A stretch of DNA of 64,000 nt from Saccharibacillus nicotianae (GCF_042681745.1 NZ_JBHUGF010000010.1:1054001-1118000), one strand, 5' to 3'. Numbered from the stretch's first letter, positions 39,779 through 48,901 are shown. Notes: generated from the letters alone by a model not told the origin. Numbers and translations are program-made.

Positions 39779-41890
39779 TTGAAAAAGTTAGCTGTTTTAT
39801 TAAGTGGTGCTCTTTTACTTACTGTTTTTCCAGTTACCCCTGCACCAGCTACAGCAGCAGTGCCAGCAACATTTACAGTAGATCTAGCTAATCAATATCG
39901 ACCGGTTACTCATGTCGCTTCTGGTTCGTTGTATGGATTAGCGGAAGAAGGTAGGCCATCGGACAATCTAATCGCGCCAACAAAGCCGAAAATGTTCACA
40001 CAAATGGCTCCAAATGGGGGTCAATTGCCTAACGGTGAAACTACACCTATCGGTGATGCACTCAAAGTAGCTCCAATTGCCGAACGCAATGGCGCTCAAG
40101 TGACGATACGGATGCCAGATATTTATCCTAATTTTCCGTACAAATGGGTAAGTTGGGATGATTGGTATAAAAAAGTAGATGGTATTGTAGATGCTAGATT
40201 GAAGTCAGGTGCTACAAATATATACGGATATGAATTGTGGAATGAACCCGATGGTACATGGAATACCGGAGCAGCAGGTTCATTTAACGAAGGTTGGAAA
40301 AAAACATATTTGCGAGTCAAAGCTAAAGATAAAAACACTAAAATCATAGGACCAAGTATTACTCATTATAACGAAAGCTGGCTGAGAAACTTTTTAACGT
40401 ATGCAAGAGATAATAATGTATTACCCGATATTATATCGTGGCACGAATTAGGAGCGCCGGAAGGTGAATATTTAGATGGCCCTGCACCGCAGTACATTTC
40501 TAATCATATGAAAGCGTATCGTGCTTTGGAGACAGAGCTAGGTATCAAACATTTGCCGATCAGCATCAATGAGTATGGTGTCGTATCGGAACAAGCGGTT
40601 CCAGGCAATATGTTGCGCTATATCGCTCAATTTGAACGTTCTGATGTGGATACAGCGAATATTGCATTCTGGTTCCGTCCAGGTCGTCTAAGCAACCTTG
40701 TGACAGACAAAGGAGCAGCTAATGGTGCATGGTGGTTATACAAATGGTATGGTGATATGTCCGGTCAGATGGCGATGACAACACCGGCGAATCCAACGGC
40801 TTTGGATCTAGATGGTATTGCTAGTGTAAATAATGCCAAACAACAAGCAGATGTGATCGTAGGCGGAGGAAATGGCAATCGAAATATAGTGGTTAAAGGA
40901 TTCGCTTCATTACCATATTTCCCAGGTAATGCTCATGTCAAAGTAGAAAGCACACCTTGGTACGGTGTAGATACCGCAGTAAGTCAACCTACTAATGAAT
41001 TTGAAGGTGATTTCACTATAGAAAATGGTCAGATTTCTATTCCGCTTACTCAGTTAAAAGAATCTTCTGCTTATCGATTGGTGATTACTCCGGGCAAGCA
41101 ATCATCGCTCAGTCGTTATGAAGCAGAAAATGCAACTATTGCTTCAGCTAACATTTTTAACAACCGGAATGCTTCTAATCGGAAATATGTTGGTACGATA
41201 GACAATCAAGATAGCTCTGTTCAATTTACAGTAAATGCTCCTGTAGCTGGTAATTATAATCTGAAGATTGGATATGCGAATGGTACAAACGCTCAATCTA
41301 CACAAGAATTAAGTGTCAATAATCAAGCGTCTACAACTATTCAATATCCGACAACAGACGGTTGGTTATCTCAAGGAAATAGCAATACGGTTCAGACTTC
41401 AGTTTCTTTAAAAGCAGGCAGTAATATTTTGAAATTCAGCAAAGGAAAAACAGGTTATGCAGAGCTTGATTATATCCAATTACAACCTGTAGGTGATTTC
41501 AAAGTAAGAGTAGAAGCCGAAGATGCTAAAATTAATGATGCGACAGTATCCAGAAGTTCATTTGCTTCTAATCGTCAATTTGTAGGCAAAATAGATAATC
41601 CAGATAGTTCTGTGTCGTTCTCAGTCTATGCTCCAGCAAACAAAACGTATAATATGGAGATTGGTTATGGAAATGGAACAACAGGAAATTCGACTCAAAA
41701 TCTATCTGTAAATAATCAAGCATCTACTGTAATTACGTATCCAAAAACAGGCGGCTGGATTGCAAATTTACCAAATGTCGGTACACGCCAAATTATGACC
41801 GTTCCTGTAACATTGAAGCAGGGAGAAAATACGATCGTATTTAAAAAAGGTACTAGCTATGCAGAACTTGATTATATTGAAGTGAAATAA
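39779..41890 (+). CDS. Secreted clan-A glycoside hydrolase with two CBM6/35-like modules
   Basis: A 703-residue exported enzyme. Signal peptide 1-26 (ends ATAA). Residues 35-340 look like a GH-A TIM barrel: acid/base E156 in ELWNEPDG and nucleophile E265 in SINEYG, with a GH39-like pattern. Residues 448-572 and 577-703 are two related CBM6/CBM35-like domains (RYEAENA... AELDYIQL and RVEAEDA... AELDYIEV). It probably releases oligosaccharides from plant wall polymer for import by the adjacent transporter. The exact GH family and substrate are not certain; the arabinofuranosidase nearby suggests an arabinose-containing glycan. Confidence 0.82.
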   Translation: MKKLAVLLSGALLLTVFPVTPAPATAAVPATFTVDLANQYRPVTHVASGSLYGLAEEGRPSDNLIAPTKPKMFTQMAPNGGQLPNGETTPIGDALKVAPIAERNGAQVTIRMPDIYPNFPYKWVSWDDWYKKVDGIVDARLKSGATNIYGYELWNEPDGTWNTGAAGSFNEGWKKTYLRVKAKDKNTKIIGPSITHYNESWLRNFLTYARDNNVLPDIISWHELGAPEGEYLDGPAPQYISNHMKAYRALETELGIKHLPISINEYGVVSEQAVPGNMLRYIAQFERSDVDTANIAFWFRPGRLSNLVTDKGAANGAWWLYKWYGDMSGQMAMTTPANPTALDLDGIASVNNAKQQADVIVGGGNGNRNIVVKGFASLPYFPGNAHVKVESTPWYGVDTAVSQPTNEFEGDFTIENGQISIPLTQLKESSAYRLVITPGKQSSLSRYEAENATIASANIFNNRNASNRKYVGTIDNQDSSVQFTVNAPVAGNYNLKIGYANGTNAQSTQELSVNNQASTTIQYPTTDGWLSQGNSNTVQTSVSLKAGSNILKFSKGKTGYAELDYIQLQPVGDFKVRVEAEDAKINDATVSRSSFASNRQFVGKIDNPDSSVSFSVYAPANKTYNMEIGYGNGTTGNSTQNLSVNNQASTVITYPKTGGWIANLPNVGTRQIMTVPVTLKQGENTIVFKKGTSYAELDYIEVK

Positions 41891-41906
41891 TTTTATTACA
41901 ACATAC

Positions 41907-41957
41907 AAAAACCTTGTTCACCCTATTCGATAACAGAATAGGAGAGCAAGGTTTTTG
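41907..41957. terminator. Convergent terminator
   Basis: AAAAACCTTG (41907-41916) pairs with CAAGGTTTTT (41947-41956), with an inner CCTATTC/GAATAGG hairpin. It lies between the hydrolase gene and the convergent AraC gene and can serve both strands. Confidence 0.88.
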
Positions 41958-41987
41958 GTGTGAATTCTTATGTTTATCATTTCTGAT

Positions 41988-42941
41988 CTATTCAGTGAGC
42001 AGATGCTTAGGTATCGGAATATCAGGATCTACAGTGACTGTATTGATGTACGTATTCGTATACGTATCGCGGAATTGAGTAGGTGTCATACCAACATAAT
42101 TTTTAAATAATTTCATCATATACTTCTCATCTCGAAAATGTAGTTCATAAGCAATTTCTTTGATAGAAGAGTTAGTGGTGCATAACAGTTCTTTGACCAG
42201 ACTTAACTTGAGTGTATTAATATAACGAATCGTACTCATCCCAAGATTTTTTTTGAATAAACGAGTGAGATGATCAGCATTAAAGCAGAACGTATCAGCC
42301 ACTTTCTGTACAGTAAGATCATGATAAATATTCACCCGAATCCATTCTAAAATTTGCATAAACTTCTGATTGTATTCTTTGTGCAATAATTCATTATGGA
42401 TCAGAGGTTGTACATACTTATCGGTTAATTCGATCATAAGTTCAGTTACCAGATAATCGACAGCATATGTGCTGTAATAAGAAGTATTAGACGTATCCAA
42501 AATCTGCTTTATTAAGATAATCGGTTTATCTAGATAAGGCAGTGAAAAGAAGTCCGGTAAGCAGACATAATGATTAATCTCATTTTTCTGTTCGATCATT
42601 ATAGTACCAAACAAATGATTTATAAATTCGTCTCCTGATTCTATGTGAGTAGTATCCCGAGGGAAAAAGTGTAACCAAAAAAAGCTAGCTCCTGCTTTAG
42701 AATCTGCATAACCGGAATATTCTACGCCCGGCTGAATTAATAACACATCTCCATGCTTAATCTCATACTGGGTATCGCCTACTTGCAGATAGATGATTTC
42801 TTTCAAACCAATAATCAATTCATAATCTTTTTCAAGCTTCATTTTTTTGTGTTGCCAGCCTTCATCACTGACAAACTGCCCGCATTTAAAATAAGCGAGA
42901 GGGCGCTCAATATTTATTTTTGAGATCGGTTTTAGTAGCAT
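41988..42941 (-). CDS. AraC-family transcription regulator
   Basis: A 317-residue regulator. Residues 15-120 are a cupin-like sugar-sensing domain (HGDVLLIQPGVEYSG). Residues 210-310 carry the double helix-turn-helix (LTVQKVADTFCFNADHLTRL, then SIKEIAYELHFRDEKYMMKL and the FKNYVGMTPTQFR signature). It is divergent from the transporter operon and convergent with the secreted hydrolase, and probably activates both through the shared operator. Confidence 0.93.
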   Translation of the reverse strand: MLLKPISKINIERPLAYFKCGQFVSDEGWQHKKMKLEKDYELIIGLKEIIYLQVGDTQYEIKHGDVLLIQPGVEYSGYADSKAGASFFWLHFFPRDTTHIESGDEFINHLFGTIMIEQKNEINHYVCLPDFFSLPYLDKPIILIKQILDTSNTSYYSTYAVDYLVTELMIELTDKYVQPLIHNELLHKEYNQKFMQILEWIRVNIYHDLTVQKVADTFCFNADHLTRLFKKNLGMSTIRYINTLKLSLVKELLCTTNSSIKEIAYELHFRDEKYMMKLFKNYVGMTPTQFRDTYTNTYINTVTVDPDIPIPKHLLTE

Positions 42942-42962
42942 ATGTAATCGCTCCTTATCGAA

Positions 42963-43152
42963 AAGTCAGTTTTGGATAGGAAAAGTCGGATTTGTAAACC
43001 TTATTACTTATAATCACTATAAATCTATATTTTAACGTAGTATAGCACAATTTTATAAGGGAATAGTTAATTTTTTTAATAAATTAATGAGTCGGAAATA
43101 GATACCTTTCCTACGAAAAGCTAAGTTTATCTTCTTCTCGTAAGCGCTTACT
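42963..43152. promoter_or_regulatory. Divergent control region: operator copies and cre
   Basis: AGTCAGTTTT (42964-42973) and AGTCGGATTT (42984-42993) are spaced 20 bp apart near the AraC gene. AGTCGGAAAT (43090-43099), 8 nt, then TTCCTACG (43108-43115) matches the module at 39601-39626. A perfectly palindromic GTAAGCGCTTAC (43140-43151) is a cre-like CcpA site 50 bp before the transporter start. Confidence 0.62.
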
Positions 43153-43200
43153 ATTAAATAAAGAAATCATCATTATTTAATCGAATCAGGAGGTTATATT

Positions 43201-44598
43201 ATGGAAGCTACACCTCAATCTTCGCCAGAGCCTCAATCCACTCTTCTGAATGATAAAGTTCCTTTTCATCGCAGAATCAGTTATGCGCTCACAGATACAG
43301 GTGGCAATTTGTTGTATAGCATTATCGGTGCTTACTTGCTTTATTTTTATACAGATGTGTTTGGCTTATCTGTAGGCGTAGCAGGCACCTTATTGCTGGT
43401 AACACGATTAGTGGATGCGGTAGATGCACCGCTATGGGGCATTATTGTAGATCGGACTCGATCCAAATATGGTCAAAGTCGACCTTATTTTTTGTGGCTT
43501 TGTTTTCCGTTTGCTGTATTTACAATATTAACGTTTACCACTCCCAATTTGGACGGTACATGGAAAGTGGTTTATGCGGCAGTAACTTATATTTTGGCAG
43601 GTATAGCCTATACCGGAATTTCAACACCGATCACTTCGATTTTACCAAATTTGAGTAGAAATACAGATGAACGAGTGGTTTTGAACTCATTTCGGATGGT
43701 AGGTGGCAATGTTGGTAATTTTGCAGCAGTGACATTTACTTTACCATTAGTCACTTTTTTCGGAGCAGGTAATGATCAGAAAGGCTTTTTTTGGACACTA
43801 TGTGTGTTCGGAATTGTATCTATAATTATGTTTTTAATCGCTTTTGCTGATCTCAAAGAAATCAATACCGAAAAGATCAAAACGATTCCGTTCAAATCAA
43901 GCTTTAAAGCAATGAAAGGCAACTGGCCCTGGATTATTTTGGTGATTGCTAATCTATTATTCTGGATCGCTTTAACGATTCGTACATCTACATTAGTTTA
44001 TTACTTTGAATACAATATCGGGCATAAAGAATTGGTGCCATTGATTAACGGAATTTCAGTTATTCAAGTGATTGGTATGGTATTGATTCCTTTTATCGTA
44101 AAATTTTCTAACAAATATTCAACAATGATCTTTGGTTTTATCTTAGCGGTGCTGGGACAAATAGTACTGTTTTTTGCAGGCGATCATATTAGCTTTTTGA
44201 TTGTAGGATGGATTATTGCTTGTATTGGATCAGGAATTGCTTGCTCGATGCCTTTTGCTATGTTATCAGACACTGTAGATTATGGAGAATGGAAATCAGG
44301 TCTACGTGGAAGTGGGATTTTAACAGCAATTGGTAGCGCTTTTTGTATCAAAGCAGGCTCGGGATTAGGTGGATTTATTCCTACACAATTTATGTCTTCA
44401 TTCGGTTATGTGCCCAATGTCGCGCAAAGTACACAATCGTTATCAGGTATTCAGTTTGTATTTATCTGGTTACCTGCTATTGTATTTGCTTTAGGAATTA
44501 TCCCGATGTTATTTTATCGCCATTTTGAAAAAAATGAAGGATATATTCGCAGACAGTTACTTATCAAGGAACATCATACAGGCACTCAAGCCAAATAA
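43201..44598 (+). CDS. GPH-family (MelB/XynP-like) sugar transporter
   Basis: A 465-residue protein with about twelve membrane spans. Family marks are YALTDTGGNLLYSIIGAYLL, DAVDAPLWGIIVDRTRSKYG and the late LSDTVDYGEWKSGLRG. These carriers take up glycosides with a cation. It is the first gene of the operon with GH127, so its cargo is presumably an arabinofuranosyl oligosaccharide. AGGAGG precedes the ATG; a cre site lies upstream. Confidence 0.92.
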   Translation: MEATPQSSPEPQSTLLNDKVPFHRRISYALTDTGGNLLYSIIGAYLLYFYTDVFGLSVGVAGTLLLVTRLVDAVDAPLWGIIVDRTRSKYGQSRPYFLWLCFPFAVFTILTFTTPNLDGTWKVVYAAVTYILAGIAYTGISTPITSILPNLSRNTDERVVLNSFRMVGGNVGNFAAVTFTLPLVTFFGAGNDQKGFFWTLCVFGIVSIIMFLIAFADLKEINTEKIKTIPFKSSFKAMKGNWPWIILVIANLLFWIALTIRTSTLVYYFEYNIGHKELVPLINGISVIQVIGMVLIPFIVKFSNKYSTMIFGFILAVLGQIVLFFAGDHISFLIVGWIIACIGSGIACSMPFAMLSDTVDYGEWKSGLRGSGILTAIGSAFCIKAGSGLGGFIPTQFMSSFGYVPNVAQSTQSLSGIQFVFIWLPAIVFALGIIPMLFYRHFEKNEGYIRRQLLIKEHHTGTQAK

Positions 44599-44650
44599 TT
44601 ATTCGATCTATAAATATATAAAGTAGCTACCATAGGAGGAGAGACATATA

Positions 44651-46645
44651 ATGTCATTACATTTACGATCACTTACTATTACAGATGAATTCTGGTCTCA
44701 TTATCGGGAACTGGTTCGTACAGAAATGATTCCTTATCAATGGAACGTATTAAATGATAACGCGAATATCACGATCGAAAAAGAAAGAAATGATAATAAT
44801 ATTCCTTCTGAAAAAAGTCATGCGATCGAAAATTTTAAAATTGCTGCTGGATTGAAGCAAGGTAATCATTATGGATGGGTATTTCAGGATAGCGATGTAT
44901 ACAAATGGCTTGAAGCTGTTGCATATTCATTATCTATTCATCCCGATGCTGAATTGCAAGAATTGGCTGATAGCGTGATTGATCTGATTGCTTTAGCCCA
45001 AGAGGAAGATGGTTATCTCAATACGTATTTCTCTATCGAAGAACCGGAGCGAAGATTCAAGCAATTGGCTGAAAGTCATGAATTGTATTGTGCAGGTCAT
45101 TTTATTGAAGCAGCCGTTGCTTATTACGAATCAACTCATAATGAAAAAGCGTTGCATATCGCTTGCCGATTAGCGGACTGCATAGATGCTTCTTTTGGCA
45201 AAGGAGAACATCAGATTCAAGGATATGATGGGCATGAAGAAATAGAATTGGCATTGACCAAGTTATACTCTCTTACAAAAGAACAACGTTATCTGAATCT
45301 GAGTCGTTATTTTTTGTATGAGCGTGGAACCGATACAACCTTTTTTGCCAGACAACAAGCAGAAGATTCAGGAACCAAGCCGGTGATAGCAGGAATGAAT
45401 CATCGTCCACTAGAGTATTACCAGGCACATCAACCTATTTTGGAGCAACAGACCGCAGAAGGTCATGCTGTTAGACTTGTTTATATGTGTACCGCTATGG
45501 CAGATGTTGCTTTGTTAGCAGGCGATACAGCGATGTTAGAAGCTTGCCGCCGCCTTTGGAAAAACATGATTACCAAACGTATGTATATTACCGGTGGCAT
45601 AGGATCAACAGTCGATGGAGAAGCGTTTACTCTGGACTATGATTTACCTAATGATACGATGTACTGCGAGACCTGTGCATCGATCGGATTGATCTTTTTT
45701 GCTTTTAATATGCTCAAAAATGAAGCACGCTCTGAATATGCCGATGTGTTAGAGCGAGCATTATACAATACAGCGATTGGGGGTATGGCACTGGATGGTA
45801 AACATTTTTTCTATGTGAATCCGTTAGAAGTACATCCCGAAAATAGTCGTCGTGATCCAGGAAAAAGTCATGTGAAATTTACACGTCCAGAATGGTTCGG
45901 TTGTGCTTGTTGCCCACCGAACTTGGCAAGATTATTAACTTCGCTTCATAAATATATCTATACTGTTCAATCAGAACAAAAAGCGATATATACAAATCTA
46001 TTTATTACAAGTACAGCGACATTAGAAATTGATAATCACAAAGTACAGCTTGAGCAAACAACAACTTTACCATGGGAAGGTCATGTGTCGATCATAACTC
46101 ATACAGAACAACCGACTTCGTTTACATTAGCACTCCGATTGCCGTACTGGGCAGATGATTATTCATTGGTAGTGAATGGAGAATCAGTAGTGAATGGAGA
46201 ATCAATCGAAGCAGAAGTCAGTAACGGATTTATACATGTTGATCGCATATGGCAGTCTAATGATAAGATCGAATTGATCTTACCGATGGAGATTAAAGAA
46301 TATACAGCACATCCGCTAGTTCGAGCAGATATTGGTAAAGTAGCAATAGGACGTGGGCCGTTTATTTATTGCGCTGAAGAAGTAGATAATGGGGAACATT
46401 TGCATTTGATTCAGTTAACTAAAAATCAGAACTATCAATACGAATTTGATGAGCAATTACTAGGTGGAGTAGGTAAGATTAATGTAGAAGCGCAAAAAAG
46501 AACGATTACTTCTCAGTGGGAAGATGTATTGTATGCTTCTCAAGTATCTACAACCTATGATGCGACAACATTACGGCTTATTCCTTATTATTGCTGGGCT
46601 AACCGACAACCCGGTGAAATGCTGGTATGGCTTAACCAAGCATAA
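44651..46645 (+). CDS. GH127 beta-L-arabinofuranosidase
   Basis: A 664-residue GH127 (DUF1680) enzyme. The zinc-thiolate site is present: E340 and C342 in YCETCAS, and C420, C421 in GCACCPPN, of which C420 corresponds to the catalytic Cys of HypBA1. No signal peptide, so it acts in the cytoplasm on imported beta-L-arabinofuranosides. AGGAGGAGAG precedes the ATG. Within residues 507-518 the hexapeptide VVNGES is duplicated by an exact 18-bp repeat. Confidence 0.93.
   Translation: MSLHLRSLTITDEFWSHYRELVRTEMIPYQWNVLNDNANITIEKERNDNNIPSEKSHAIENFKIAAGLKQGNHYGWVFQDSDVYKWLEAVAYSLSIHPDAELQELADSVIDLIALAQEEDGYLNTYFSIEEPERRFKQLAESHELYCAGHFIEAAVAYYESTHNEKALHIACRLADCIDASFGKGEHQIQGYDGHEEIELALTKLYSLTKEQRYLNLSRYFLYERGTDTTFFARQQAEDSGTKPVIAGMNHRPLEYYQAHQPILEQQTAEGHAVRLVYMCTAMADVALLAGDTAMLEACRRLWKNMITKRMYITGGIGSTVDGEAFTLDYDLPNDTMYCETCASIGLIFFAFNMLKNEARSEYADVLERALYNTAIGGMALDGKHFFYVNPLEVHPENSRRDPGKSHVKFTRPEWFGCACCPPNLARLLTSLHKYIYTVQSEQKAIYTNLFITSTATLEIDNHKVQLEQTTTLPWEGHVSIITHTEQPTSFTLALRLPYWADDYSLVVNGESVVNGESIEAEVSNGFIHVDRIWQSNDKIELILPMEIKEYTAHPLVRADIGKVAIGRGPFIYCAEEVDNGEHLHLIQLTKNQNYQYEFDEQLLGGVGKINVEAQKRTITSQWEDVLYASQVSTTYDATTLRLIPYYCWANRQPGEMLVWLNQA
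46169..46204 (+). repeat. Exact 18-bp tandem duplication inside the GH127 gene
   Basis: GTAGTGAATGGAGAATCA is present twice in a row (46169-46186 and 46187-46204), keeping frame and adding six residues in a loop of the C-terminal beta domain. Confidence 0.9.
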
Positions 46646-46670
46646 TCAACACTACAAAGGAGAGTGCCAG

Positions 46671-46907
46671 ATGAAATCTAAAATGAGAATCGATCCTGAG
46701 AAATTTGCATATACCGTTATTTCAAGTTATTCATCAGATAAAGATAATGCAGAAGCAGTAGCTAAAGATCATCTGGGTCTATTTTTAAATGCTTATTTTC
46801 TAGCTGAAAAGTTCAATACACTGGAAGCTCAATTAGCCGAGAAAGCAGAAAGTAAAGATTTCAAAGCATTACTTGCCAAACTAATGGATACGAAGTTATT
46901 TGGATAG
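46671..46907 (+). CDS. Small conserved-looking hypothetical protein, 78 aa
   Basis: A soluble helical protein (begins MKSKMRIDPEKFAYTVISSY) with an excellent AAAGGAGAG ribosome site. It follows the GH127 gene by 25 nt and is followed by a bidirectional terminator, so it is the last gene of the sugar operon or an independent small gene. Function unknown. Confidence 0.75.
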   Translation: MKSKMRIDPEKFAYTVISSYSSDKDNAEAVAKDHLGLFLNAYFLAEKFNTLEAQLAEKAESKDFKALLAKLMDTKLFG

Positions 46908-46936
46908 ATTATATAAAATAGTTTGAGATTTTTATT

Positions 46937-46973
46937 AAAAAAGACCGCTACTAGGAAAGTAGCGGTCTTTTTC
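46937..46973. terminator. Bidirectional terminator between small gene and lexA
   Basis: AAGACCGCTACT (46941-46952) pairs perfectly with AGTAGCGGTCTT (46958-46969), flanked by A- and T-tracts. It serves the operon on the left and lexA on the minus strand. Confidence 0.92.
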
Positions 46974-47006
46974 TATCTTCTACGAACAGTAACTTATGCT
47001 ATTAAT

Positions 47007-47633
47007 TTAGTGTAAGTTACGGAACAATCCTACGACTTTACCCAAAATCGTAACATGTGTCAGACGAAGTGGCTGATACATCGGATTTTCAGGTTGTAGA
47101 CGAATATGATCTTTTTCTTTGTAGAACGTTTTGACTGTTGCTTCATCATCTTCGGTCATGGCTACAACAATATCGCCATTATCAGCGGTCTGTTGTTGAC
47201 GTACAATCACGTAGTCACCATTATAGATTCCTGCTTCAATCATACTGTCTCCAACTACAGAAAGCATAAATACTTGTCCTTCACCTGTAAAATTCTGTGG
47301 TAGAGGGAAGTAGTCTTCAATATGTTCTGTAGCTGTAATCGGAACACCGGCGGTTACTTTTCCAATAATAGGAACACGAGATACCGTTTGAGCGAAAAGA
47401 ATATTACTTTCAGACTCTTCTTGACCCAACAACTCGATGGCACGAGGTTTGGTCGGGTCGCGTCGAATCAGTCCTTTTTTCTCCAAACGATCCAGATGAC
47501 CATGTACAGTAGAACTAGAAGCAAGACCTACAGCTTCACCAATTTCACGTACAGATGGCGGGTAACCTTTAAGTTTGACTTCATTTCGGATAAATTCCAA
47601 AATGGCCTGTTGGCGACTTGAAACTTTTGACAT
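47007..47633 (-). CDS. lexA: SOS repressor LexA
   Basis: A 208-residue repressor. Residues 1-65 form the winged helix (SVREIGEAVGLASSSTVHGH). The self-cleavage bond is A95-G96 in VTAGVP; the catalytic serine is S130 in GDSM and the lysine K168 in TVKTF. RecA-stimulated cleavage relieves repression of DNA-damage genes. On its own promoter a TTGTAC/TATAAT pair on the minus strand (47694-47699 and 47671-47676) encloses a LexA box, so it is self-regulated. Confidence 0.98.
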   Translation of the reverse strand: MSKVSSRQQAILEFIRNEVKLKGYPPSVREIGEAVGLASSSTVHGHLDRLEKKGLIRRDPTKPRAIELLGQEESESNILFAQTVSRVPIIGKVTAGVPITATEHIEDYFPLPQNFTGEGQVFMLSVVGDSMIEAGIYNGDYVIVRQQQTADNGDIVVAMTEDDEATVKTFYKEKDHIRLQPENPMYQPLRLTHVTILGKVVGLFRNLH

Positions 47634-47680
47634 ACCTTATCAACCCCAATGCTAGTAACGTTTGGCAAAATTATAACATA

Positions 47681-47694
47681 GAACTACCGTTCGT
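47681..47694. promoter_or_regulatory. LexA box in the lexA promoter
   Basis: AGAACTACCGTTCG matches CGAAC-N4-GTTCG at 9 of 10 fixed positions and lies exactly in the spacer between the minus-strand -35 and -10 of lexA. Confidence 0.85.
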
Positions 47695-47805
47695 ACAAAC
47701 ATAAGTTCTAAAATTTGTATATTTATTTTGTTATTATTTACTTTTTGTAGGCTATTCATCATATAACAAGCATAATCTATAGTCTAAAAGATAGAATAAA
47801 AAACA

Positions 47806-47819
47806 CGAACGAAAGTTCG
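47806..47819. promoter_or_regulatory. Perfect LexA box
   Basis: CGAACGAAAGTTCG is an exact CGAAC-N4-GTTCG palindrome in the lexA/yneA intergenic region, 10 bp upstream of the yneA -35. Confidence 0.92.
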
Positions 47820-47829
47820 TAAAAAACTA

Positions 47830-47887
47830 TTGAGTAAAACATATGTTCGTGTTATAGTGAATTTGAGAAAACAAGAACAAATGTTTG
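47830..47887 (+). promoter_or_regulatory. yneA promoter with LexA boxes
   Basis: TTGAGT (47830-47835), a 17-bp spacer and TATAGT (47853-47858) form a sigma-A promoter. AAAACATATGTTCG (47836-47849), a LexA-type box, fills the spacer; another weaker one, AGAACAAATGTTTG (47874-47887), covers the ribosome-site region. Confidence 0.82.
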
Positions 47888-47900
47888 GAGCGTGATGACA

Positions 47901-48461
47901 ATGTTAAAATATACTACATATCGTAGCATCCACAATCAATCTGAAAATGGTGAACAACAGATTGATGGATCAGGATCAGATATACATCATACATCAACAA
48001 GTTATTCGGAGAAACAATCCCAGCAAGCAGCTATTCATGCTACACGAGCGGACAAAGATATAGTAGTAGATGAATGGACTTATTTGCCGAATGTGCAAAA
48101 GATACGCAAACCAAATCAACCCAAAGGCAAAAAGACATTACGTCAAAAAACACTTCAGCTTATTCAAAGTACAGCGCAAAAAGTAAAGTGGAAATCTGGC
48201 GGACGTTTAATGGTGTGTTTTGTGTTTGCAGGTGTATTATTGTACGGTGGAGTGATTCATAACTTTGTAGTAGCAGACAAAGTAGAAGGGCCTGCACAAA
48301 CAGTTGTTGTTCATTCAGGAGATAGTCTATGGAGTATCGCTAGCGAATACAAATCAGCTCAAACGGATACACGTGATTATATAGCTCAGATTCGTAGTGA
48401 GAATCAATTGACTACCAGTGAGATTCAAGCAGGCGATGTTCTGGTGATTCCATACGATTAA
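47901..48461 (+). CDS. yneA: SOS cell-division inhibitor YneA-like, LysM protein
   Basis: A 186-residue protein. A cytoplasmic Gln/Lys-rich N-terminus is longer than in Bacillus YneA; one membrane span lies near 105-125 (LMVCFVFAGVLLYGGVIHNF), then a LysM domain (VVHSGDSLWSIASEY, ending GDVLVIPYD). YneA delays septation during SOS. Divergent from lexA and controlled by LexA boxes, it sits where yneA is in Bacillus. The ATG at 47901 is 10 nt after GGAG; ATGs or a GTG just upstream are alternatives. Confidence 0.85.
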   Translation: MLKYTTYRSIHNQSENGEQQIDGSGSDIHHTSTSYSEKQSQQAAIHATRADKDIVVDEWTYLPNVQKIRKPNQPKGKKTLRQKTLQLIQSTAQKVKWKSGGRLMVCFVFAGVLLYGGVIHNFVVADKVEGPAQTVVVHSGDSLWSIASEYKSAQTDTRDYIAQIRSENQLTTSEIQAGDVLVIPYD

Positions 48462-48550
48462 GTCATATCATTTCTAAACAGAGATCTGTTTTATAACTGA
48501 TATGACTTGATAAGAGAATGTACTCATTACAATGTACTGATGAATAAGAT

Positions 48551-48593
48551 AAAAGTTTGTTAAGATCTATTGATCTTGACAAGCTTTTTTTTA
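48551..48593 (+). terminator. Terminator after yneA
   Basis: AAAGTTTGT...AAGATC pairs with GATCTT...ACAAGCTTT around a TATT loop, followed by eight Ts. It ends the yneA transcript before the DUF896 gene. Confidence 0.85.
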
Positions 48594-48645
48594 CATGTCA
48601 AAGTTAGTGATGGTCAAAAGACCACTACTCAAATGGAGGTTAGTT

Positions 48646-48855
48646 ATGGATATCGATACACTGATTGCACGTATTAATGAATTAGCTCGTAAGAAAAAAA
48701 GTTCAGGTCTTACAGCAGAAGAAACTGTAGAACGTGATGAGTTACGCGCTATTTATTTAAATAATATTCGCAGTAATTTTCGTCAACAATTAGATACAAT
48801 AGAATTTGTAGAAGATGCTGAATCATCGGATAACACCAAAAATAAGCATAAATAA
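48646..48855 (+). CDS. DUF896 protein, YnzC-like
   Basis: A 69-residue DUF896 protein (IARINELARKKKSSGLTAEE, then RDELRAIYLNNIRSNFRQQL). In Bacillus subtilis its relative ynzC follows yneA and yneB; here yneB (a resolvase gene) is missing from between them. GGAGG precedes the ATG at 48646. Function of the family is not established. Confidence 0.88.
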   Translation: MDIDTLIARINELARKKKSSGLTAEETVERDELRAIYLNNIRSNFRQQLDTIEFVEDAESSDNTKNKHK

Positions 48856-48901
48856 AATCATCTAATGACTTCAATAAATACAAAAGAAACACATAACATC
48901 A

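Noticed and set aside
43434..43658. 74-codon overlapping ORF in the transporter gene
   Set aside because: Shadow of hydrophobic codons; no ribosome site and aromatic/Cys composition unlike a protein.
46524..46670. Upstream extension of the small gene after GH127
   Set aside because: The extension overlaps the GH127 end; a strong AAAGGAG fixes the start at 46671.
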